From: Alphaproteobacteria bacterium
GTDB lineage: Bacteria; Pseudomonadota; Alphaproteobacteria; ATCC43930; CGMCC-115725
Length of the DNA: 9,066 nt
Reading direction: 5' to 3'
NCBI GenBank assembly: GCA_005884825.1
Contig: VAZT01000283.1
Coordinates: 1 to 9,066 of the forward strand
The position numbers and the translations under genes are program-made. Shown piece after piece: positions 1 through 5,131 of the stretch (its first letter is position 1; every line of letters begins with the position of its first letter). Under the pieces are notes generated by a model. That model was not told the origin of the DNA and did no database searches. It saw only the letters and a program-made list of their open reading frames with translations.

Positions 1-67
1 AGGAGACTCGGTTATTCGGAGCCCCGATCAGGACTGGCGACAAAGCAAGATCTTATGGAAGGGATCG

Positions 68-487
68 ATGAAGCTTTGCTCAATTGGACTGGTAGCAATG
101 CTAATCACGTCACCGGTTTACGCTGACGAGGCGATGACTGTTCTTCAAGATCTGGGGTCAAAATGGCAGACCGCCTACAACAACGGCGAGCCTGCAAAAT
201 TCGCAGACCTCTACACCCAAGATGCGTTCTTCAGTAGCGGTGTTCTCGGTACATTGAAAGGTAAGCCTGAAATCGAGAAGGCGATTGCCGACCAAATCAA
301 GAAGACCCCCAAGATCACCGTCCACCCAATCGCAGCACAGCAGAGTGGGAATGTGGTTTGGGGCCACGGCGAGTTCGTGTTCGACGATGGACCGAGTGGA
401 AACTACGGGATCACGGTCGTCAACAACGCTGGTTCGTGGCATATCGCCATGCATGTTTCTAATACGAACCCACCAAAGAAACAGTAG
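68..487 (+). CDS. Secreted SnoaL/DUF4440-like (NTF2-fold) protein
   Basis: The 139-residue product starts with a signal peptide: basic MK, a hydrophobic stretch to about residue 16, and a likely cut after VYA (residue 19) before DEA, so it should act in the periplasm or outside. The rest reads as one NTF2-like cone of the SnoaL/DUF4440 type. A helix (about 23-45) carries W-x4-N-x4-F-A-D-L-Y, followed by a short segment with D-A-F-F and a GxL-x-GKPEIEKAI segment (about 61-72). C-terminal strands follow (V-V-W-G-H-G-E-F and W-H-I-A-M-H-V-S-N). An AAGGG ribosome site lies 4 bases before the ATG. Such proteins are often small-ligand binders or isomerase-like enzymes; no substrate can be assigned. 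There is no operon partner, since the next coding sequence is a broken gene. Fold call fairly sure, function unknown. Confidence 0.85.
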   Translation: MKLCSIGLVAMLITSPVYADEAMTVLQDLGSKWQTAYNNGEPAKFADLYTQDAFFSSGVLGTLKGKPEIEKAIADQIKKTPKITVHPIAAQQSGNVVWGHGEFVFDDGPSGNYGITVVNNAGSWHIAMHVSNTNPPKKQ

Positions 488-576
488 GTGCTATCGTGGG
501 GCAGCGGATCTGACACACGGGGCATGCGATTGATATCCAAAAAAAAGGTCAGCCTCCAGAATACGATCCGCCGCGC

Positions 577-711
577 GTCATAGAAGTCCGCGATGCAGTT
601 CGCGAAGATGCTCCTGCTGCGTGCGAGGTGATAAGGCGATCGATTTCTGAACTGTGCGAGGCCGATCACCGGAATGACCCGGAGATCTTGAGGCGATGGC
701 TCGCCAATAAG
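577..711 (+). pseudogene. N-terminal fragment of a GNAT N-acetyltransferase
   Basis: One frame of this stretch reads VIEVRDAVREDAPAACEVIR, then RSISELCEADHRNDPEILRR and WLANK. This is the typical first 45 or so residues of a GNAT acetyltransferase: beta-1, the helix after the E-D-A motif, and the S-x-x-ELC-x-ADH-x-NDP segment. After WLANK the match ends; the frame goes on into basic and proline-rich residues and stops at 787. The acetyl-CoA-binding core (Q/RxxGxG/A) is missing. The frame upstream (to about 520) has no ATG, so the original start is also doubtful. The likely cause is the IS110-family element just downstream, but the 3' part of the gene is not found beyond that element, so material was lost as well. 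Identification rests on remembered family patterns. Confidence 0.6.
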
Positions 712-744
712 AAGAGGGCTCGGCGTCGCGTGCTATGGGGAGTT

Positions 745-993
745 AAACCTGTTAGCCCCCCACCGAAGTCCCCGACCCGCAGGATATGAAACGGGTGGGA
801 GTCTTGGGTAAGCTGCGGTCGTGCCGTCGACACAGAGGTCGGTGTTTATCTTGGTGCGAGCGAGCCCGTCAGTTAGTCGGACCCGGAATCCTTGAGCACC
901 CCAGATTGTGTCACGGGCTGGCGACAGCCCCGGAGCACGAGTTCTAGATTTCGACAACGGGGGTTCCAAGCCGGCGGCATTTAAGGAGAAGCG
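745..993 (+). ncRNA. Candidate bridge RNA leader of the IS110 element
   Basis: IS110-group elements encode a bridge RNA between the left end and the recombinase gene; its loops pair with target and donor DNA (known for IS621). This leader has the right place and size and no gene of its own. Visible structure: ACCCG (775-779) pairs with CGGGT (792-796); AGCCCGT (863-869) pairs exactly with ACGGGCT (913-919); alternatively GGGCTG (915-920) pairs with CAGCCC (925-930) around a GCGA tetraloop. The last two pairings share bases, so they would be alternative folds. Guide loops matching the flanks were not identified by eye, and the RNA ends are unknown. Confidence 0.45.
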
Positions 994-2232
994 ATGGAAG
1001 TTCTGCATCGGCATTGTGCCGGTCTTGATGTTCACAAGGATACAGTGGTGGCCTGCGTGCGCCATATGGTGGATGGCACGGGAAAGAGAGAGGTCCGCAC
1101 GTTCAAGACGACGACCAAGGATCTCGTGGCATTGTCGGAATGGCTGTCGGCCGAAGACTGCACGCATGTCGCCATGGAAGCGACGGGAATTTACTGGAAG
1201 CCGGTATGGCATATTCTTGCAGACGGCGAGTTCACACTAGTGCTGGCGAACGCCGCGCATGTCAAGAACGTGCCGGGCCGCAAGACCGACGTCAATGACG
1301 CCACTTGGTTGGCCGATCTGATGGCACATGGGTTGATCCGAGGCAGCTTCGTCCCGGACGAACCGACGCAGGAGATGCGCAATTTCTTGCGAACCCGCAA
1401 GCAGTTCGTTCGCGAGCGGAGCAGTCATGTCCAGCGGATCCAGAAGACACTGGAGGATGCCAACATCAAGCTCGATTCGGTCATCACCGACATCATGGGC
1501 CTCTCCGGCCGCCGGATGATCGAGGCTTTGATCGCCGGTGAGACCGATCCGTTTGCATTGGCGGTCCTGGCCCACCGGCGAATCAGGGCATCGCAAGCCG
1601 AGCTTGAGGCGGCGCTGCGCGGCCGGGTGACCGACCATCATCGGTTTATGCTGCGGCTGCTCCTCCAACATATCGATGCGATCGAGGCCGCCATCGGTCA
1701 GATCGATCAGGAGGTCGACGCCCATGTCGAGCCCTTTCGCACCGCGATCGAGATCCTGAGCTCCATCCCCGGTATCAGCGATCTCAGCGCCGGGGTCATC
1801 GTTGCCGAGATCGGCATCGACATGAACCGCTTCCCGACCGAAGGTCATTTGATCTCATGGGCCGGGCTGTGTCCCAGGAACGACGAAAGCGCCGGCAAGC
1901 GTCGATCCACCCGCATGCGCAAAGGCGCCCCCTGGCTGAAAACCACCCTCATCCAATGCGCCTGGGCCGCAGCAAGAACCAAGGGCAGCTACCTCCAGGC
2001 CCAGTTCCAGCGTTTGCGAGCCCGACGAGGAGCGAAGAAGGCGATCGGCGCGGTCGCTGCATCGGTTCTCACCGCTGCATACCACATGCTAAAGAACGGC
2101 ACTCTGTACCAGGACCTCGGCGCCCACCATTTCGACAGCCGTGCGAAAGGCAAGCAAGTCCTTCGCCTCGTCAGCCGCATCCAGAACCTTGGCTTTGCCG
2201 TCCAGATCACGCCAATCGGGGCAGCAGCATGA
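994..2232 (+). CDS. IS110-family transposase (DEDD recombinase)
   Basis: This 412-residue protein catalyses insertion and excision of the surrounding element. The N-terminal RuvC-like DEDD domain shows GLDVHKDTVVACV with D12, VAMEATGIYW with E62, and KTDVNDATWLADL with D99 and D102, so the four acidic residues are all present. A helical middle (about 125-250) joins to the C-terminal Transposase_20 domain, which begins at I-P-G-I-S (about 258). This domain contains W-A-G-L-C-P-R-N-D-E-S-A-G-K, where S299 is the likely nucleophilic serine of this family. A strong AAGGAG (983-988) sits 5 bases before the ATG, so the start is secure. No stop or frameshift interrupts it, and it is within the family's length range, at the long side, so the element could still be active. 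Confidence 0.95.
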   Translation: MEVLHRHCAGLDVHKDTVVACVRHMVDGTGKREVRTFKTTTKDLVALSEWLSAEDCTHVAMEATGIYWKPVWHILADGEFTLVLANAAHVKNVPGRKTDVNDATWLADLMAHGLIRGSFVPDEPTQEMRNFLRTRKQFVRERSSHVQRIQKTLEDANIKLDSVITDIMGLSGRRMIEALIAGETDPFALAVLAHRRIRASQAELEAALRGRVTDHHRFMLRLLLQHIDAIEAAIGQIDQEVDAHVEPFRTAIEILSSIPGISDLSAGVIVAEIGIDMNRFPTEGHLISWAGLCPRNDESAGKRRSTRMRKGAPWLKTTLIQCAWAAARTKGSYLQAQFQRLRARRGAKKAIGAVAASVLTAAYHMLKNGTLYQDLGAHHFDSRAKGKQVLRLVSRIQNLGFAVQITPIGAAA

Positions 2233-2285
2233 TGTCGTTGCGACAAGCGCTGAGGTCCGAGCCGGCCCAGCCGCTGGATTCATAT

Positions 2286-2301
2286 GCCGCCGGACGGCGG
2301 C
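2286..2301 (+). repeat. Perfect GC hairpin downstream of the transposase
   Basis: GCCGCC (2286-2291) pairs with GGCGGC (2296-2301) around a GGAC loop. No T-run follows directly. It may be part of the IS right end or of a double-hairpin terminator with the next stem. Confidence 0.5.
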
Positions 2302-2304
2302 AGG

Positions 2305-2337
2305 ATCGAGGGCAGTCGCCCTCGATTGTTTCGTTCT
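2305..2337 (+). terminator. Rho-independent-like terminator between convergent genes
   Basis: ATCGAGGGC (2305-2313) and GCCCTCGAT (2318-2326) form a perfect 9-bp stem with an AGTC loop, followed on the plus strand by TGTTTCGTTCT. It lies about 70 bp after the transposase stop and immediately beyond the stop of the PEP-CTERM gene, which is read from the other strand. The T-rich tail favours the plus direction. On the minus strand the stem is not followed by T residues, so there it would work weakly at best. Confidence 0.6.
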
Positions 2338-2340
2338 AGG

Positions 2341-3000
2341 TTATGCGGTCGCTCGCCGCCGCCGGCCAAACAAACCAAGCCCGAAGAGGGCGCCCCACAG
2401 AAGCGCCAGAGAAGCGGGCTCAGGGACGCCGTTCGGAAAATCCTCGCCGCTCGATATTGGCGCACTCGCCGAAGCGGTGGTCGTCGCTAATTGATCCAAG
2501 GTGGCGCAATTGGCCGCCACGGTGCAGCTCAGCGGCATCTCGATCCAGTCGAAGCTATGACTACTTCCGACCGGACCAAAAGCAACCAAGAACGCCGCAT
2601 CGCCCGATATTGCGGTGACTGTACCGGTGCCGAAGAACTTCGGTTGCGGGGTGTTGTCCTGGATCCTAAGTATTTGCCAGGTCTCGGTCAGCATATCGCC
2701 GTCCGGATTGCTATAGGTAAATGTCTCTGTGTTGAAGCCGGTGGGAAAGAGCCCGGCGCTCTGCGGGCCTGCGAGGAAGGAGAGTGGGCTGAGGCTGACG
2801 GTCCCGACAGCGCCGTTAATCGTGTCAAGCGCAAGCGCCGTTAACTTCTGGCTCTGCACTGTCACGGAATTGGCCCCGTCCCCGGTGAAGGTTATGCTTT
2901 GCGCGCTTGGTCCAAAGGTGATCTGTGCGGCTAACGCTCCCGATGCCCATAGAGGCGGGCCGATCGCCAGCACGACCGCAGCTAGAAGGCTCTTACTCAT
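2341..3000 (-). CDS. PEP-CTERM sorting domain protein
   Basis: A 219-residue exported protein. Residues 1-25 are a signal peptide with a likely cut at ALAA-Q. The mature part is rich in S, T, G and small beta-strand residues and has one cysteine pair (LSC...NCA, about 157-165). It ends with a textbook PEP-CTERM signal: VPEP at residues 192-195, a hydrophobic helix (A-S-L-A-L-L-W-G-A-L-F-G-L-G-L-F), then G-R-R-R-R. Proteins of this family are recognised by an exosortase and go to the surface or extracellular matrix, usually in exopolysaccharide or biofilm contexts. No exosortase gene is in the window. The start is supported by GGAG 8 bases before the ATG and by the sigma-54 promoter just upstream. 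The family call is firm; the molecular role of the mature domain is unknown. Confidence 0.92.
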   Translation of the reverse strand: MSKSLLAAVVLAIGPPLWASGALAAQITFGPSAQSITFTGDGANSVTVQSQKLTALALDTINGAVGTVSLSPLSFLAGPQSAGLFPTGFNTETFTYSNPDGDMLTETWQILRIQDNTPQPKFFGTGTVTAISGDAAFLVAFGPVGSSHSFDWIEMPLSCTVAANCATLDQLATTTASASAPISSGEDFPNGVPEPASLALLWGALFGLGLFGRRRRATA

Positions 3001-3040
3001 ATCGAGATCTCCACTCCGATGCTAATTTGATTTGCGGACA

Positions 3041-3056
3041 AGCAAGTTACGTGCCA
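3041..3056 (-). promoter_or_regulatory. Sigma-54 (RpoN) -24/-12 promoter of the PEP-CTERM gene
   Basis: Read on the minus strand this is TGGCACGTAACTTGCT. It matches the RpoN consensus TGGCAC-N5-TTGCW at every defined position, with GG and GC elements at correct spacing. The -12 GC lies at 3042-3043, which puts transcription start near 3030 and gives a leader of about 30 bases ending in a good ribosome site (GGAG) and the ATG at 3000. PEP-CTERM genes in several floc- and biofilm-forming bacteria are known to be driven by RpoN with the PrsK/PrsR two-component system. Linking this promoter to PrsR is inference. Confidence 0.75.
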
Positions 3057-3109
3057 TCCGAAAAGCCAAGTTTCACCAAGGGTTTAGAGGTTTGTGATGA
3101 ACGTGTTGG

Positions 3110-3140
3110 ATTGCATGTAAGATCAACCGACACTTGCAAT
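3110..3140. repeat. Imperfect dyad upstream of the sigma-54 promoter
   Basis: ATTGCA (3110-3115) and TGCAAT (3135-3140) are inverted repeats about 80-110 bp upstream of the inferred start near 3030. This is where an enhancer-binding protein of sigma-54 would bind. The arms are short and the surroundings AT-rich, so this may be chance. Confidence 0.25.
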
Positions 3141-3239
3141 GTTTGGCTAATTGCTTGGTATTGTGACTTTTCGGCGCGTAGGTCAGTTGACGCCCTAAAT
3201 TCCCCGTAAGGACAGCCGACACTCGATTTTCGAGAGCGA

Positions 3240-3403
3240 GTGCTACGCGGGCGGCAACGGGGAGTTTCGTGCCGGGATTGCAACCACCAGATCGAGCCCG
3301 AAACGTCCATGCTCGATTGCGCGACCGGCTACTGTGCTCCCACTGCGGCAGCCGGCAAGTTGATATGATGGTGACCGGAACCAAGGAGCGCACGCACTCC
3401 TAA
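3240..3403 (+). pseudogene. Frameshifted relic of a small two-CxxC (zinc-ribbon-like) protein
   Basis: Two halves of one small protein lie in different frames. The first reads V-L-R-G-R-Q-R-G-V-S-CRDCNHQIEP-ETSMLD (from 3240). The second reads L-L-CSHCGSRQVDMMVTGTK (about 3329-3385) and stops at 3401-3403. The paired CxxC motifs are what a zinc ribbon would use. Adding one G after 3319 restores D-W-R-D-R-L-L-C-S-H-C, so a single-base loss at 3319/3320 accounts for the shift. About ten residues between IEP and ETS also look missing compared with small rhizobial proteins of this pattern as I remember them. No function is known to me. The original start is unclear; GTG at 3240 is only the edge of what can be aligned. 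Confidence 0.55.
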
Positions 3404-3598
3404 CTTGGCGCGGCGATGGCTTGCCGTTGGCAGGCTTCCCTCGGAGGCAGATAGGGCTCAGATAGGAGACAGCCGAGGCAACCCTGTCGGATCGTGGCGG
3501 CGCGTGACGGTATGCGATCACTAAGATCCCGGGAGATCTGCGGCTAGAGCGCGACCGTAGGTAAGCCTCGGTCTCTGAGTACGACTCCAAGGGAGGCC

Positions 3599-3652
3599 TA
3601 AAATCTGCTCCGGGATGCCGGGGCGCGGGTTCGAGTCCCGCCGTCCGCACCA
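3599..3652 (+). tRNA. 3' half of a tRNA-Leu gene (partial, att-site scar)
   Basis: From right to left the stretch shows ACCA (3649-3652), the acceptor strand CGTCCGC (3642-3648), a perfect T arm GCGGG-TTCGAGT-CCCGC (3625-3641), and a long variable arm with CCGG-GATG-CCGG (3610-3621). Left of that come the 3' anticodon-stem strand TCTGC (3604-3608) and loop bases TAAAA (3599-3603). A long variable arm with GTCCGCACCA indicates tRNA-Leu, probably with an NAA anticodon. Upstream there is no D arm, no GCGGACG acceptor strand, and position 33 is C instead of T. The gene is therefore cut in the anticodon loop and cannot yield a tRNA. This is the usual scar of integration by a tyrosine recombinase. 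Confidence 0.8.
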
Positions 3653-3726
3653 CTCGCTAATCGAAGGGAACCGACCGACCGGGCCAGCGGTTTGCGTGCA
3701 TAGGCAACATCTGAGATAGGCCCGGA

Positions 3727-4092
3727 ATGAACAAGCATCTACTGGCCGCTGTGGCCGCCGTCGCTTTGATTTCTGGCGTTGCGTCTGCGCAGACCTACCC
3801 TCCCGCTCCGCCACCGCCTCCCGGTACGACAGTAATGCCCGTGGCTCCGCTAGCTCCTGTGCCCGGCCCAAGCACGTCCACGACCACCACAACGGTGGCG
3901 CCGAGCGCTAGCGGGGATCACCGCGAAGTGACGATCCATAAAGAAGTGGACGAAAAAGGCAACACGGTCACCGAGAAGGACATCCATCGGGAGGGGATTG
4001 CGGGCAGCACTGAGACCCATATGAAAACCGAGACTGACCCTGACGGCGGCACAACGACAACCCGCTCCAAGACCACCACCAAGCAAGAATAA
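3727..4092 (+). CDS. Small secreted Pro/Thr-rich hypothetical protein
   Basis: The 121-residue product begins with a clear signal peptide (residues 1-21, cut at ASA-Q). A low-complexity linker follows (about 23-62): a run of prolines (YPPAPPPPPG), then P-A-P repeats, then a TSTTTTT tract. The last 55 residues are highly charged and hydrophilic: H-R-E-V-T-I-H-K-E-V-D-E-K-G-N-T-V-T-E-K-D-I-H, then T-x-T-E-T-D-P-D-G-G-T-T-T-T-R-S-K-T-T-T. No catalytic motif is visible. It is probably an exported, partly disordered protein of the cell envelope. The ribosome site is weak (the AGG in GATAGG lies 8 bases before the ATG). It stands alone, directly right of the tRNA scar. I do not recognise the family. 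Confidence 0.75.
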   Translation: MNKHLLAAVAAVALISGVASAQTYPPAPPPPPGTTVMPVAPLAPVPGPSTSTTTTTVAPSASGDHREVTIHKEVDEKGNTVTEKDIHREGIAGSTETHMKTETDPDGGTTTTRSKTTTKQE

Positions 4093-4322
4093 CGGTGGCC
4101 TCGTGCAGCTCGCAAATCGCGGCCCTGCGGGCATCTCGGAGCGCTAATCGCCGCTGAAATGGCGCCCGCTCGAGACTGAGCAGGTCCATCCTCACCTTGA
4201 GGCGCACCGTCCGCTTGCGTGCGGCCACCGCTTCCTTCCGCGCACTCCGCTCGGCATAGTCCGGGCGGTCAGCGGCGAGGATTATCGTCGCTCTGCTGAT
4301 TGGAGGACGCTATGGGCCAGGT

Positions 4323-5006
4323 GTGGACGATGCCGGAGGTCAGGCATTGGTGGAGAAGATCGGCGGCGCCGGGGGCGAGGCGATCTATCTGCACCAGGAC
4401 GTCAGTGTCGAGGAGGATTGGCCACCAATAATCGAAACCGTCGAACGGCGCTTTGGACGTCTGGACGTGATGGTGGCCAATGCCGGGATCGGCATCTTGT
4501 GCAGGGCGGTCGAGATGTCGTTGTCCGACTGGCGGCGGCAAACCGCAGTAAACCTCGACGGTGTGTTTCTGTCGGTCAAATATGCGGTGCCGGCAATGCG
4601 CCGCGCCGGCGGCGGCTCGATCATAATCATGTCGTCGGTAGCCGGTCTCAGGGGCTCGGCCGGCTTGGCCGGCTACTGCGCCTCCAAAGGAGGGGTGCGC
4701 CTGTTCGCAAAAGCGGTCGCAATGGAGTGTGCGGCAGCGGGCGACGGGATTCGGGTCAATACGGTCCATCCGGGGGTCATCGATACGCCGATTTGGACAA
4801 AAATAGCCGGTTCGGCCGGCCGCAACGTGCCGATCGATCCGAACGAGATCGCCCAAGCCGGGGTGCCGTTCGGCAAGGCCGGGACACCGCAAGACATCGC
4901 AAACGGCGTGCTCTTTCTCGCGTCGGATGCGTCCAGCTACATGACCGGCGCGGAGCTGGTGATCGATGGTGGGATGACGGGCGGCGCAAGGCCGCGCTGG
5001 AGCTGA
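4323..5006 (+). pseudogene. Short-chain dehydrogenase/reductase, N-terminally truncated
   Basis: From the GTG at 4323 the frame gives 227 residues of a classical SDR (NAD(P)H-linked oxidoreductase). Visible are D26 after beta-3, NAG (53-55), N77, S105 and Y118-x3-K122 (the catalytic tetrad with correct S-to-Y spacing), PG-V-I-D-T-P, and the C-terminal D-G-G-M-T. The first matched residues, DDAGGQALVEKIG, normally follow beta-2. About 35-40 residues including beta-1 and the TGxxxGxG cofactor loop should precede them. The same frame upstream is open only to 4260 and reads R-I-I-V-A-L-L-I-G-G-R-Y-G-P-G-V, which at most resembles a damaged beta-1. An ATG at 4312 is in another frame. It is probably a dead gene after an internal deletion. 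The flavin monooxygenase lies 125 bp downstream on the same strand. Confidence 0.75.
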
Positions 5007-5131
5007 TCGCCAAAGGCTGGAAACGTGGCTCCGGCCGATTCTCCGGAGATGCGATCTTTGTCGGCAGCGTTTATCATTCCTCCTCTTTTACGGGACGCCA
5101 GCGCCGAACCACGCCAGAGACGGAGAAACTC

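Larger units (their letters stand above)
712..2285 (+). mobile_element. IS110-family insertion sequence (ends approximate)
   Basis: The element contains an intact IS110-type transposase (994-2232) and about 280 bp of structured leader. The left end is placed near 712-745, because the GNAT coding match stops at 711. The right end lies somewhere between the stop codon at 2232 and about 2340. IS110 elements lack conventional terminal inverted repeats and often give no target duplication, so the ends cannot be fixed from one copy. A long 5' and short 3' non-coding part fits the IS110 group rather than the IS1111 group, where the long non-coding part is downstream. The flanks do not rejoin as one gene, so a deletion or rearrangement accompanied or followed insertion. 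Confidence 0.7.

Noticed and set aside
285..533. Alternative plus frame overlapping the NTF2-fold gene
   Set aside because: It is a wrong-frame translation of a clear signal-peptide protein and has no ribosome site or domain.
733..1212. Minus-strand open frame of 159 codons over the IS leader and the start of the transposase
   Set aside because: It lies antisense to the DEDD domain and the leader and shows no domain; it is explained as a shadow of the IS.
2341..2490. Plus-strand frames after the IS tested for the missing part of the GNAT gene
   Set aside because: None of the translations shows GNAT core motifs; the region is the C-terminal end of the minus-strand PEP-CTERM gene.
3528..3542. 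Partial palindrome around GATCCCGGGAGATC upstream of the tRNA half
   Set aside because: Only the central TCCCGGGA is a perfect palindrome; it is short and common in high-GC DNA, with nothing nearby to tie it to.
3243..3892. Minus-strand open frames reading through M-V-R-T-A-G-L-E-P-A and G-R-R-D-S-N-P-R-P
   Set aside because: These are antisense translations of the tRNA-Leu T arm and acceptor strand, a well-known source of false protein annotations. They were useful only as a pointer to the tRNA fragment.
4093..4316. Minus-strand open stretch reading D-Y-A-E-R-S-A-R-K-E-A-V-A-A-R-K-R
   Set aside because: It looks faintly protein-like, but it starts at a GTG (4228) without a clear ribosome site, runs antisense into the secreted-protein gene and matches no family I know. 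It may be a relic; not enough to call a gene.
4418..5131. Upstream extension of the monooxygenase frame through the SDR region
   Set aside because: The translation there is arginine-rich and is the SDR gene read in the wrong frame. The true start at 5132 has a good ribosome site.
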